64,000 bases of DNA from Eledone cirrhosa (Eukaryota; Mollusca; Cephalopoda; Octopoda; Eledonidae). Each line of letters begins with the position of its first letter. The first letter of the stretch is position 1. The stretch covers positions 339,591,407 through 339,655,406 of the forward strand of contig OZ024743.1 of NCBI GenBank assembly GCA_964016885.1. The letters are read 5' to 3'. The notes beneath the pieces were generated by a model. It did not search any database, had not been told where the DNA came from, and saw only the letters and a list, made by a program, of their open reading frames with translations. Positions 1-10,530 of the stretch are shown one piece after another. Position numbers and translations under genes: made by a program.

Positions 1-615
1 AGTCGTTATTCTCTGTCAGGCTGGCTAGGGTTGAAATTGCTTTTCGGATATACCTGTTAGTATGATGCTCTACAGCTAAGTCATCTGTGATGGAAGAACC
101 AAGATAAGTGAACTCGTGGACTACTTCTAGCTCACAGTCGTTGATTGTAATGGCAAGGTACATTCAATGCCCTGGTCCGATACTTTGGTCTTCTTTAAAC
201 TGATGGTCAAATCGAAGTCATTGTAGGTTCTCAAGAAGTTGTCCAAAAGGCGTTGCAGTTGCTCCTCTGAGTATGTTGGGATTTGGGATATACTCTTTCG
301 GCGATTTTCTGCAGCATGTTCAAGACCACACGGGCGAAAGATTTCCCACAGAGGCTCAGTAATCAGATATCTATCTTAAGTTGTTACAGTCACTTCTCTC
401 TTTGTTTTTATTCAAAATGCAATTTTACAGTTTTTTAGGTCTTGCGGTACTGCTCACCTTTTCCAGCACCGGGGCAGTAATTCGTGTAGAGTTGATTTAA
501 CGGTGCCTTTTGTACACCTTATAACCTCTGGTGAAGTGCCATCTAACTCCTGTGACTTGTCTGTAGGAAGACTGTCAATGAATTTACTCAACTGCAACTC
601 TTGAACAGACAGTAA
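1..615 (-). pseudogene. Decayed non-LTR (LINE) reverse transcriptase fragment
   Basis: Reading the minus strand gives recognisable pieces of a LINE polymerase in the order expected from N to C terminus. From about 615 down to 430 there is a segment like DGTSPEVIRCTKGTVKSTLHELL. Near 360-290 there is a piece resembling FARVVLNMLQKIAERVYP. From about 270 to 1 there is LQRLLDNFLRTYNDFDLTIS, SLKKTKVSDQG and EVVHEFTYLGSSITDD. The catalytic core between the second and third pieces is missing, so this is an internally deleted copy. Frames shift several times. The family is a common LINE type of molluscs and fish; I do not assign a clade. It runs off the left edge. Confidence 0.7.
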
Positions 616-944
616 TGCATCCAGTTATTCCATGACAGACAGGCACTTAGTAAGTTCGAAAATTTGAGCGTCACACACGACGTTTGTTTATATTTTCAAG
701 AGCTATTTGATTCAGTTCCATATTTACATGGCAAGATGTTGTCAAGGATCCTTGGCTCAATGTTTAGAGCACCTAGCCGGTATCTGGGGTATACGGAGTT
801 CGATTCTTCGTTGCGGCCACTGCCAGCGTTTATAAGCTATTTTATTTATAGCAACTGACTGTTATTGCAGTTATTTTCTGCGCCTGAGCTTCCTACATCT
901 TATCAGGATGTTAAAAAATGTATGCATGTTTTTAAACATTAACT
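616..944. other. Unassigned interval
   Basis: No convincing gene or repeat. The short open frame in here has no recognisable domain. Confidence 0.5.
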
Positions 945-1700
945 TTAAAACGGCATATCTCGGTATAGAATATGCTTTATTGATCAAAATAGAAACCATT
1001 AGAATCTACACATTTTTGCCAACAAGACACAATTCGAAAATTCTAGAGACGATGTATGGCCGAGCGTTGTCGTGCAAGGGGATTGGACCTTTTCTATTGA
1101 TCAATGTTAAACACATACGCTACAATATTTGATGAACTTCATCGATTTCATGACAATACTTCTTTACTGTGATTATTTCGCCAGGATTCAGAAAACCGTA
1201 GTGGATTATTCCAGTTACAGAACACCAAACATTCCCTCAAACCTTCTTTTGGTGCAACTTCGGGTTTTGGAAGTGTTTAGAGAAGTTTCATCATTTTGTT
1301 GAATGTTATTGGTTGTTTTATAGGATCCACTTTCCATTGTCCGTCACAATGTGATCAAGAAATGGGTCATTTTTGTTGCGCAAATGAAGTGAAGAGTAGA
1401 CATCACAACGGCGATTTTTTTCTGGTTTTCGTTCAATTTCTGTGGCACCCATTGTTTAAGCTACTATCACTTTCCAATTCTGTTCACATTTTAAAAATTG
1501 TGGCAGTGCTTACATCCAGCGGGAATGTGCTTCCGCCAAAGTCTTCAAGTCATCGTCGAGAATAGTGAATTCATCACAACGAACATTTTGAAATCAACAT
1601 TCCACTGTGCATTAATTGACATTTCATTGACCCAAAGTTTCATGGCAAGTTTCTGGCCGTTTGTGTTGCTTTGTAGCCGAGTTTAAACTCATAAAGATAA
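945..1700 (-). pseudogene. Decayed mariner-family transposase
   Basis: The minus strand encodes broken but clear mariner transposase segments. In order these are LRNKNDPFLDHIVT, KLHQKKV, TGIIHYGFLNPGEIITVKKYCHEIDEVHQ and NRKGPIPLHDNARP. In an active mariner the catalytic triad is D,D34D: the first Asp is in the VTCDE-like segment, here altered to VTDNGKW, and the second is in HDNARPH. An N-terminal piece (ILDDDLKTLAEAHSRW) lies near 1560-1510. Several stops (for example after KWIL) and frameshifts show an old, dead copy. I could not define the terminal inverted repeats; AT-rich sequence surrounds both ends. In life the protein is a DNA cut-and-paste transposase targeting TA. Confidence 0.85.
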
Positions 1701-2090
1701 ATTGTGCAAAAATCTTGTTTTGACATCTTAACATGAAAGATCTGAAAATTGATAAAAATGCAATATATATTTAAAATAAATTATATTAAAATAAATAAAA
1801 GAAAATAAGCATTAAAATTATACATATTTTTACACACCTTGTATAAGTTTTTATTCTTAAAAAAATGTCAAAACAAATAAAAACAAAATATACATTAATT
1901 TCCGAACAACTTAATATTAATTAATATCTTACCGAAACTAATGAAATACATGATATACTGAGACCAATGCAATCAATTATACAAAGGCCTTATAAAAAAT
2001 AATACAACAAATCTTACTTTTCGGCGAGTAACCAATAAAATCCATTCAGATTTTCAGATTTTCAGAAACAAATTTAATTATATGTGCAAG
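1701..2090. other. AT-rich unassigned interval
   Basis: Strongly AT-rich, with no gene recognised. The segment may include the eroded flank of the mariner copy. Confidence 0.4.
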
Positions 2091-2094
2091 CAAG

Positions 2095-2250
2095 ATTGTG
2101 GTTAAGCAGTTCACTTTGCAATCGTATGGATCTGGGTTATATTCCACAGCGGGACATCTTAGGAAAATATCTTCTACAATAGACTTAGACTTAGAGTAAA
2201 ACAGAGTAGACAGAAACTGTACGAAAGCCCGACAGAAGAACTGTATTCTG
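2095..2250 (+). mobile_element. tRNA-derived SINE of the 'gtagac(g)gaaactg' type
   Basis: A tRNA-like head (GTGGTTAAGCAGTTCACTTT as A-box region, GGGTTATATTCC as B-box region) is followed by AGTAGACAGAAACTGTACGA and AAGCCCG. That core is also seen at 53.74-54.13 kb. It is distinct from the OK/OR-type SINEs elsewhere in the window. Confidence 0.65.
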
Positions 2251-3077
2251 CCTGTCCTTGGATGTTAATTTTAATCTACCACGTGGTTAAAAGTTGCTAT
2301 CTGGCTATTGGGAGGTCTTTAACAGAGTCCACTCCGTTGCAAACATTCGTACTAGTTACATGTCTGAGGATAACTTGACATCTTGGTACGCTGCTTCCTA
2401 ATTCAGCAACCTACAAGTCACTCTTTCTACCCAGCTGTCTAGTATTCTCTGTAAATATCGTGGATGCTGTCCATCCGATTGCAACTAAGCCGTCAAAAAG
2501 ATTATTAACATAGGTCTTCTGCAAAGTATAAAAATGATGTGCTTAATTAACATTCTGCTTAAATTATTTATAGGAAATATTTTACACGGAATAGACTCAA
2601 CAAAGCATAATAATCTATTTGAGAAAGTGATATAATATATTGAAGATTATCGCTGCATTGCTAAATTGCATTTAAAGTCAATTTAAATCATTGGAATGTT
2701 AGTAGTTATTTGCTTGCAGAGGTAGCCATGACTCAGAAGAAGCCAACTTGCCAACATTGCTGTTACTCCCAGATCAACTTTCCTTTTTTGAAATTTCAAT
2801 CAGGGATAGAGAATATAATGAACTTGTGTGTGGATAAGAGAGTGAGATTGAGTGAGTGAGTGAATGAGAGAAAGATACGGAGGAAGAAAGACAGACAAAG
2901 AGGCAGATACAGACAGACATAATAGTGAATTATAAGGTAAAAAGGAAGGTAAGATGAAATAGGGAATGTAATACAGTAAGAGAGTGAATATAATAAATTA
3001 TGAAATAGCGGGAGAGAGGCAGAGGGAAAATACGAAATGTACAATATAAATATATACATAAACATACAACATATACA

Positions 3078-3108
<31 letters not shown>

Positions 3109-3495
3109 GGGAGAAAAAAACACGAAAACGTTTGTATATGTAAGATTGTAAAATAAGTTGAGATATGGCGCGGGGCAAATTCCATGCTTAAAATAACTTC
3201 GTTTTAATGTAAAAGATACTCGTGAAAAAACACTTTTAAATATGTTCTCAATATTTTTCATGAAAAATGTCTGGTTGTCTAGGTGTCAGACAATTTTTTG
3301 TATATGTGTAGGTAAGGCATAATAGTATATTAAACACTAAGTGAACCAAGGTTACAACATGGTTTCGCTTCCAATTGAAGTCCATTTAATGTGACTTGAA
3401 TCACTGCGTTCATCGCTAATTGTATCAGGAAAAACTTGAATCACAAATCTTTTCTTTCTGCCTCCATTAAATAGCTTCACGTCAATGTAAGACCC
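2251..3495. other. Unassigned, partly low-complexity
   Basis: No gene recognised. 2820-3000 is purine-biased (GAGA/AAAG) and 3050-3112 is TA-rich. The stretch near 3195-3225 resembles 17.1 kb (ACTTCGTTTTNATGTAAAA), so it probably holds an undescribed dispersed repeat. Confidence 0.4.
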
Positions 3496-3499
3496 ATAT

Positions 3500-3646
<147 letters not shown>

Positions 3647-3899
3647 TGAGAATGAAGGAATCCCTATGTGGTCGCTTGACTTGCTACAAATAACAGCCGA
3701 ATCTATAAATGATAGAGCAGATATTAGATATGGTCTTAGATACAATACACCTGAAAACAAAAACGACAATATAGCTGAAGACAAAAATGACTAGAATGTA
3801 GTTCATCAAGGCCAAGTTGAAGCTAAGCAACTAATGTATGCATGATCCTGTAACTTCTGATGTAGTCATACGAACGCCGTATTGATATACAGCGTTTCT

Positions 3900-4091
3900 A
3901 GGGTGGATTGGCAGTATCGGTAGAGGGTCGGACGCCATGCTTTGAAGCATAGAGTTACCTCCCTTTATGATCTGAGTTCAAATCCCGCCGAGGTTAACTT
4001 TTCATTTCATCCTTACAGGGTCGTTAAAATAAAGTACCAGTAATACACTGGCATAATTGCTGGCATTGTGCCAAAAGTAGAAACAATTATT
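3900..4091 (+). mobile_element. OK/OR-type octopus SINE
   Basis: It begins GGGTGGATTGGCAGTATCGG (A-box side) and contains GAGTTCAAATCCCGCC (B box), then the CTTACAGGGTCGTTAAAATA body and a 3' end GCCAAAAGTAGAAACAATTA. It is apparently full length and joins directly to an RT fragment at about 4085-4091. Confidence 0.85.
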
Positions 4092-4285
4092 TATATCAAT
4101 GACATTAATGACATTATCGACGTCACCAAGCACATCAACATAAGAACCTTTGCAGATGATTCCAAGCTCCAGAAGGTCATCATTAGGGTAGGAGGCTAGA
4201 CATGCTTTCAATCAGATCTAGTTGGTGTTATCCGATAGTTGGAAGAAAACAATGCTACTGAACGAGGATAAATTAGATCTAATAT
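4085..4285 (+). pseudogene. CR1/jockey-like reverse transcriptase fragment
   Basis: Translation gives IYINDINDIIDVTKHINIRT, then FADDSKLQKVI, a stop, then [17 protein letters not shown]. The FADD box is RT motif C, and YINDI is the usual upstream piece in CR1/jockey-type LINEs. It is truncated on both sides, by the SINE on the left and by a (TA)n array on the right. Confidence 0.75.
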
Positions 4286-4288
4286 ATA

Positions 4289-4492
<204 letters not shown>

Positions 4493-4519
4493 GATGTGAC
4501 ACACTAATTGTGATATATT

Positions 4520-4851
4520 AGTAAAAAGGAAAAGAAAATGCTGACGAATTTTTCCCAGTGAAAAATAGTTTAATTAGGAGTAAGTATAAATTAGTAATAA
4601 GTATTAGTTAGTATTCAGTTTTAGTTTTAAGTTTTACCGGTTGAGGATTTTGAGATAGAGTGCTCGATCTAGCAAAAATCACGAGCACTCTATCTCAAAA
4701 TTATTTTTGAAAAGCATAAGAAATGCGCAACCGGTAAAACTTAAAACTAAAACTGAATACTAACTAATACTTATTACTAATTTATACTTATTCCTAATTA
4801 TACTATTTTTCACTGGGAAAAATTTGTCAGCACTTCCTTTTCCTTTTTACT
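4520..4851. repeat. Large near-perfect palindrome (inverted repeat)
   Basis: The left arm (about 4520-4665) and right arm (about 4681-4851) are reverse complements over roughly 150 bp with a very short centre. The right arm carries an extra segment of about 27 bp (4702-4728) that the left arm lacks, and this segment holds a hammerhead-like hairpin. The right arm ends exactly where the PLE RT fragment on the minus strand begins. I take it as the fused inverted termini of a PLE-related element whose body is lost. Confidence 0.8.
4703..4740 (+). ncRNA. Hammerhead-like motif, degenerate (U3/A8 type)
   Basis: The core reads UUGAAAA (4707-4713). Stem II is GCAU/AUGC around AAGAA (4714-4726), followed by GCAA instead of GAAA, then ACCGGUA. 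It matches the element B hammerheads with a compensated base pair in stem II (GCAG/CUGC becomes GCAU/AUGC). The A13-to-C change suggests this copy is inactive. Confidence 0.55.
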
Positions 4852-6010
4852 TATGTCTAGCCCTATCTAAGCTATTCCATGATTTGCTCCTGTATAGTGG
4901 GCAAATTCCTTTCATGTCCAGTTCTATGAGGGTCTTATACTTTTCCATGGCTCCTTCGTATACTCTGACTCTGTCTCTTTGGTTGTAGCCAGAGAACTGC
5001 ATGCGGTTGATGAAGTGTTGGATGTGTCCTTCCATTTCTGTTGGGTCGCACATGCTGGACACATTCTTCATCACTCGTACCAAATCTGCGATCAGAATAT
5101 TAAACTTAGCACTACTGGACATTGCTGAGTTTTTGAGTATCAGGTATTTGGAGGCCATGGGTTTAGCATAGTGTGAGTGGAGAATTTGGGCTCTCTCGTC
5201 TATAGTGTTAATCCAGAGTTCTGTGTCTAATACAGGTAGTCTATTGTTAGGGTATTTGGAAGGGAAGTCTATAGTTACAGTTATACTCTGGTGTATGGAA
5301 TTAGCTATCTGCTGGATGCTTTCCATCGTGCTACGTTCTAAATCAAACTTGTTAGTGCTCTCTAGTGGGGGTGTTCTTATAACTATATTGATATCGTCTA
5401 CATAACGAGAGTACATGATGAGGTCTATGGAGCTTTCATTAAGGAGATCTTTAAGTCTCCTTTCCCACCATACCATGAAAAGGTTGGCAACATCACCAGC
5501 TATGCTGACGCCGATGGCTGCTCCCTCATTTTGGGTGTAGATTTTCTCATTGAACTTAAATATGTGGCCCTTTAGGGTAGTTTTGATACTAGCCCCTATT
5601 GCATGTGCGACCATTTTTCTTACCTGGTCAGTGTTTTGGGGGGTCCGTATAGCTTTGGTCCACCCAATCCACCTTCCTATGGGGGTCTTTTTAGCCATTG
5701 AGGTTATGGTGGGGGGTCTACCTCTTATAGGTCTACTAGGGCAGAAACATCTAAGGTCATGGCTGTCTAGGTAGTCAGTGTCGTAGGTAAGTCTAAGTAG
5801 GAGGCCCAGTTCGTCTGTGTCGACGTCGCAGAACTCCACCTCACTCTCAATGATCATCTCCACACATCTTTTCACAGCAAAATCAATGTTAATGGATGGG
5901 TATAGTGACACCACATCCATGCTGCCTATTATGCAGTTGGATAGGCTCCTGTTTTTGTTGCACTCACTGATTCTGCTGAGGAGGTCCTCTGTACTTTCAC
6001 ATGTATGTGA
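4847..6010 (-). pseudogene. Penelope-like element RT fragment (copy C, minus part)
   Basis: A 357-residue open frame (5920 down to 4847), which extends upstream to about 6010, carries the PLE reverse transcriptase. Motif A is SMDVVSLYPSI with its catalytic Asp. Next come GRPPTITSMAKKTPIGRW, motif B-like GAAIGVSIAGDVANLFM, motif C RYVDDINIVI with the Asp pair, and LPVLDTELW. It is about 80% identical by eye to copy A. Upstream of about 6010 the strand switches into a second piece of the same family on the plus strand. The C-terminal GIY-YIG part is absent: after RARHK the frame runs into the palindrome arm and stops. In life this would be an RNA-templated polymerase. Confidence 0.9.
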
Positions 6011-6080
6011 TTGGGTGGACCAAAGCTATACGGACACCCCAAAACACTGATCAGGTAAGAAAAATGGTCATGTTTGTGTC

Positions 6081-6635
6081 ATGTTTGTGGACGCCACCCC
6101 TGGAGGGAAATTAGCTAACCAGTGTAGAAAGGCCCTGAGAAAGACCCACTTAAAAATAAAGGTGGTAGAAAAGCCAGGAACCACCATAAAATCCCTGATC
6201 AGCAAAACCTACCCTTTTAAGAAAACCCACTGTACCAATAGGAAATGTATCATATGTAAGGTGAACCCCCGGATAAACTGTAAAACTAGAAACGTAGTCT
6301 ATAGCATAAGATGTACAGAGGGTACTTGCAGAAACATGACAACAACATACATAGGTGAGACAGCTCGTAGCATAGGTGAAAGGATAGACCAACACTGGGG
6401 GGAACTAAAAGGACGAAAAAACGGGTCAGTACTATACGAACATGCTAGACAACAACATGACGGTAACATAGACAACATAGAAATTAGAATAATATCTAAA
6501 CATAGGAATGACCCAGCAGATAGGCAAATCAGAGAGGCCAGTGAAATAGAAATTAGAAGACCAAAGCTAAACAGAAAGAATGAGTGGAACAACAACAACA
6601 CCCAAACAAACAACACTGACCTAAGAGAAGTATAA
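6081..6635 (+). CDS. PLE GIY-YIG endonuclease C-terminal domain (fragment)
   Basis: This 184-residue open frame begins at an internal ATG of the PLE ORF. It shows a Cys-rich linker (CTNRKCIICK, NCKT, RCTEGTC) of the zinc-binding kind that precedes the endonuclease in canonical PLEs. The GIY-YIG domain follows: VVYSI with TTYIGETARSIGERI, the conserved Arg in TARSIG, and a C-terminal Glu region (QIREASEIEIRRPKLNRKNEW). In an intact element this domain nicks target DNA to prime reverse transcription in the nucleus. Being C-terminal to the RT, it fits canonical EN(+) PLEs and not the permuted Naiad/Chlamys type. It is cut off from its RT by deletion, so it is a remnant. Confidence 0.88.
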   Translation: MFVDATPGGKLANQCRKALRKTHLKIKVVEKPGTTIKSLISKTYPFKKTHCTNRKCIICKVNPRINCKTRNVVYSIRCTEGTCRNMTTTYIGETARSIGERIDQHWGELKGRKNGSVLYEHARQQHDGNIDNIEIRIISKHRNDPADRQIREASEIEIRRPKLNRKNEWNNNNTQTNNTDLREV

Positions 6636-6901
6636 ATAAGTAAATAACATTAAATAAAATAAGATAAATAAATACATACACAAGCACATAAACACACACT
6701 AGTCACCCAGCAGACACAACACTATACACACTAGTCACACATCACACATCACACTATACACACACGCAAACGCATGCGCAAAGAAGACAAAATAAAATAA
6801 GATAAACAAACAAGCAAATAAATAAATAAATATATAGACAGACTGAACAAAAAAAAAATGGCGTAGACATACAACACAACAGGAGGAACAATGAATATAA
6901 C

Positions 6902-6945
6902 ACCACTGACGATGTTGCAGATGTGCAACGAAAGATTTATGTAAA
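6902..6945 (+). ncRNA. Hammerhead ribozyme motif in PLE pseudo-LTR (copy C)
   Basis: The core is CUGACGA (6906-6912). After one unpaired U comes stem II GUUGCA/UGCAAC (6914-6919 with 6924-6929), then GAAA (6930-6933). Stem III is minimal and stem I is only two pairs, so activity is doubtful. Position and fold match the copy A hammerheads, with two covarying base pairs in stem II. Confidence 0.65.
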
Positions 6946-7201
6946 TTATGTAAACTATATATATGTGTTTGTGTCTATATTGTATCTGTATTATTTTTGA
7001 CCGCCGGTCAGTCAATGGCAACATTGAGGACCGAGTAAGTTAGATCGCAGATATATATATATAAAAGACAGCGAGAAGCGAAAACCAACCAAACAGTGAG
7101 TGTGTTCTGTTATTAATTCTGGCAATATTACGCAAATATGACCCTCCCCAAATATAACAATATCTGTTTCGACACACGATTTCATATAAAAAACCTCGCA
7201 A

Positions 7202-7205
<4 letters not shown>

Positions 7206-7264
<59 letters not shown>

Positions 7265-7267
7265 TAA

Positions 7268-7298
<31 letters not shown>

Positions 7299-7327
7299 CA
7301 TATATATACATATATATACATATATAA

Positions 7328-7388
<61 letters not shown>

Positions 7389-7391
7389 TAA

Positions 7392-7452
<61 letters not shown>
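7206..7452. repeat. (TA)n microsatellite with periodic interruptions
   Basis: Long TA array at the 3' boundary of PLE copy C, with TACATATA and TAAGTA interruptions. Confidence 0.95.
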
Positions 7453-7456
<4 letters not shown>

Positions 7457-7535
7457 ATGATAAACTTAGTAAAATCAACAGAGGACAAGACAACGAACGA
7501 GAACAAGGCAAAAAGAAAAACTTTTTTTAAAAGGG

Positions 7536-7542
<7 letters not shown>

Positions 7543-7612
<70 letters not shown>
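7543..7612. repeat. (GT)n microsatellite
   Basis: Pure GT dinucleotide for about 68 bp, ending GTCTGTGTG. Confidence 0.95.
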
Positions 7613-7663
7613 TGTGTGTATTTTTATTTTCAAAAAATAATTATTTAAGGTTTCCCCTTTAAA

Positions 7664-7667
<4 letters not shown>

Positions 7668-7738
<71 letters not shown>

Positions 7739-7741
7739 TAC
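7668..7741. repeat. (AT)n microsatellite
   Basis: About 74 bp of AT dinucleotide with a single G interruption. Confidence 0.95.
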
Positions 7742-7744
7742 ATA

Positions 7745-8195
7745 CCCACACTAGTAAATATATTCACATACATAACTACACTTGTATTATGTCTAGCTAT
7801 TTAAAGATATAAGGATGTTAATATGTGTGTGTGTGCGCGCGCGCGCTTACGCCTGGTTGGTGCTGGGTGAAATGGTAGAAAAGCCGAGTTTAGGAAGTAG
7901 CTGTTCACTGAATGAAGAATAGTGAAATTATGTTATTCTGTTACACTGCAACTGCTTCTAATAGCTGGCATTAGTTCTGTTGTCAGGAATGTACATGAGG
8001 TAACCACCACATTCCAAGAATGGTATCACAGTTTATGTATGTAGAGGATTTTTCTAGTTTGATTCTAGTGTGCCTTTATAGGAAATTTAATTACATATTC
8101 TTTTATGGTTTACTAAATGGTGCAGTACACATCAACTTTTCAGGGCTTTGTAATCTACTACATATGGATAACTGAATAACGTAGTCTTATTATAA
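7745..8195. other. Unassigned interval
   Basis: No gene or recognised repeat apart from a short (GT)(GC) tract near 7822-7846. Confidence 0.4.
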
Positions 8196-8196
8196 A

Positions 8197-8640
8197 TACT
8201 AGCTGAACCCGTGAAAAAATTCACGGATAATCCCGTCTCTCTATATTATATCCCCCTCTCTCTAAATATATTAAACCCCCCTCTCTATATATAAACCCAC
8301 TCCTTTCTCTATATATTAAAACCACACTCTCTATATATTATAACACCACTCTCTCTATATATATATATATATATTTAACCCCCTCTCTCTATATATATTT
8401 TAACCCTCTTTTCTCTATATTATAACCCCCTCTTTCTATATTATAACCCCTGCTCTCTATATATTATAACCCATCCCCTTCTCTATATTATAAACTTTTC
8501 TCTTTAAATATAGTATAACCCCCTTTCTCTATATATTATAACCCCCTCTATATATATATATAATAACCCACCCCTTTCTCTATATTATAACCTCCTCTCT
8601 CTAAATATATTATAACCCCCTCTCTCTCTCTCTCCTTTCC
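8197..8640. repeat. Minisatellite of ~22-30 bp units ('CTCTCTATATATTATAACCCC')
   Basis: About fifteen imperfect copies of a unit with consensus CTCTCTATATATTATAACCC run from about 8235 to 8625. They are preceded by ACTAGCTGAACCCGTGAAAA. Unit length varies between copies. Confidence 0.85.
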
Positions 8641-8786
8641 ATACGTTGCAACGCTCTTTGATTTTCTTTGGCCGTAGATTGTCGTAGATTGTTTACCACC
8701 CCACTTCCATTGTTTTACTGAAAGCGTGACACACACGGTCGGACGTACGGTACGTAGGTATTAGCGTATTAATATTTAGATTGTCA

Positions 8787-9005
8787 GGGCGGTAGATTGA
8801 CGGAAGCATTAGAGCCTCGGACAAAATGCTCTGCAGCATTTAGTTCCGGTATTTTTACATTCTACGTTCAAATCCGAGATCAACTTCACCTTTCGTCTTT
8901 CCGTGATCGATAAAATAAAATACCAGTCAAGTACTGGGGTAGGTTTAATCGATTTTCTCCCTTCCCTCAAATTGCTGGCTTTGAGTCCAAAGCAGAAATC
9001 ATAAA
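8787..9005 (+). mobile_element. OK/OR-type SINE, diverged
   Basis: It starts GGGCGGTAGATTGACGGAAG. B-box region ACGTTCAAATCC. Body GATCGATAAAATAAAATACC and CAAATTGCTGGCTTTGAGTC. Longer and more diverged than the 20-23 kb copies. Confidence 0.75.
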
Positions 9006-9044
9006 ATCTGCGTCGTATATTTGGCAAAAACTTTCATTTTAAAA

Positions 9045-9471
9045 AACCAAAGTCCTTCGGAGGAACCGAATGGTATTTAGATAAACGTTACTCGATAGAG
9101 TACGTAATTCCGAGATCAGACAGTCACTCCAGGTAGAGCTGCTACTTCTCGGAATTGAGAGGTCACAGCTCCGATACTACGGACATGTTGTTAGAATGTT
9201 TACCGACAGGAAACCCAGGGTTAGACCACCAGCATGATGGTTGGATAACATCCATGAGCTCGGTTGGACTCGCTTGGAGATTCATCCGGATTGTTTAGAG
9301 ACGATTACTTCGAATAGGACCCTCTGGGGGGTGCATTTGGGGACTCTATCCCCACGACCTTCAGGAACAAGAGGTTGAAGGAGGAGAAGAAGAAGAAGAA
9401 GAAGAAGAAGAAGAAGAAGAAGAAGAAGAAGAAGAAGAAGAAGAAGAAGAAGAAGAAGAAGAAGAAGAAGA
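9045..9471 (+). mobile_element. LINE 3' end with (GAA)n tail
   Basis: The segment from about 9075 (ACGTTACTCGATAGAGT..., GAATTGAGAGGTCACAGCTC, TACGGACATGTTGTTAGAAT, GGATAACATCCATGAGCTCG) matches the C-terminal coding region also found at 40.2-40.5 kb, 57.4 kb and, inverted, at 63.1-63.4 kb. It ends in about 90 bp of (GAA)n/(AGA)n from 9378. The mirror copy at 62.98 kb ends the same way, so the trinucleotide array looks like this family's 3' tail. Confidence 0.75.
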
Positions 9472-10020
9472 CTTAAAGATAGAATTTTTGTTTACTATTT
9501 GTTTGGATATTATAAGAGGATCTAAGTGGTCAATTCCCTGTATTACATATATGAGACCCTATCGTATGTGTGAGTGTTTAGTCTGCAGAGTGTTCCCCAG
9601 AAGTATTTTTCCTCAGTCATACCGTTGCTATTTATATTAGAAATGTTGCATAACTTATTAAATTCAGATCAAGTTTTTGGATTGGTCTTGGCAATAATAA
9701 GTCAAATTGATGAGCTATGCTGTTGCTCACACATATAGAAATAACAGTCATATCTTCCTCACATCACACCATACCGTCTTAAATAAGGAAAGGGTGCATT
9801 AGATAATGTAGTGCCAGATACATCTAAAAAGTGCGATGGTCATGGCTGGAATGCCTTTAATCACATGCCTGCTTGGTCTGAGTTAACCTAAGGTTAAACA
9901 ACAACAGCATAACAATAACAACAACAATATCTATAAAATTACTCGTACGTACTTTAAATTTACCTTTTTAGTTTTTCCATCACTACTTGGATATGCAAAT
10001 GAGTATTATGTTTATAATTA
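9472..10020. other. Unassigned interval
   Basis: No gene recognised. There is a short (AAC)-rich patch near 9896-9930. Confidence 0.4.
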
Positions 10021-10021
10021 T

Positions 10022-10160
10022 TACTAGCTATCCCCGTCCCGTCAAAAATGACGGCTAATTGTAATATAAAAAAGAGATGTTTGTTGGTTTGTTGGTTGGT
10101 TGGTTAGTTCCTTCGCGCTCACTCACACAAACACACAAACACACAGCTGTGACGAATCTT
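10022..10160 (+). repeat. Possible end of an 'ACTAGCT..CCCGT' mobile repeat
   Basis: It starts TTACTAGCTATCCCCGTCCC, like ACTAGCTGAACCCGTG at 8197 and the inverse at about 53.74 kb, followed by a (TTGG)-rich stretch. This terminal signature recurs in invertebrate mobile elements; I cannot name the family. Confidence 0.4.
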
Positions 10161-10421
10161 AGAACGCTGGACTTACATAGTTTCTCACCCCCTCCTCAGT
10201 CATCACATAAATGTGTGTGCATTAGGCACTCCTTCCTTCCTCAGACGACATAATCATCCCTTCCTTCCCCAGTCGACATAATCACCCCTTCCTTCCTCAG
10301 CCATCTCTAGTGTGTAACGGACAAATACACACAGCTATTACATTAGTGGATTCTAATTAACTTAATTACAGCCAGGATGTTTTAACAGCTTTTCTAATTT
10401 ATTTACTACGCATCACACTAG

Positions 10422-10426
<5 letters not shown>

Positions 10427-10453
<27 letters not shown>

Positions 10454-10530
10454 CGTGTTTGTGTGCGTGTTTGGGTGTGTGTGTGTGCGTGTTTGGGTGT
10501 GTGTGGGTGTGTGTGTGTGTGTGCGTGCGT
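10427..10530. repeat. (GT)n compound microsatellite
   Basis: GT repeat with GTTTGGGTGT interruptions. Confidence 0.9.

Larger units (their letters stand above)
6008..7206 (+). mobile_element. Penelope-like element 3' part (copy C, plus part)
   Basis: From about 6008 the plus strand encodes GWTKAIRTPQNTDQ (RT), then jumps across an internal deletion at about 6070 to the C-terminal GIY-YIG region. It continues through a 3' UTR, a hammerhead at about 6.9 kb, and the first ~20 codons of ORF1 ([20 protein letters not shown], from 7138), where it dissolves into (TA)n. This is the same 3' layout as copy A. The copy lies head to head with the minus-strand RT piece. Confidence 0.85.

Noticed and set aside
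6081..6635. GIY-YIG frame as a host nuclease or group I intron enzyme
   Set aside because: The Cys linker, the near identity to the 45 and 49 kb copies and the adjacent pseudo-LTR place it in a Penelope-like element.
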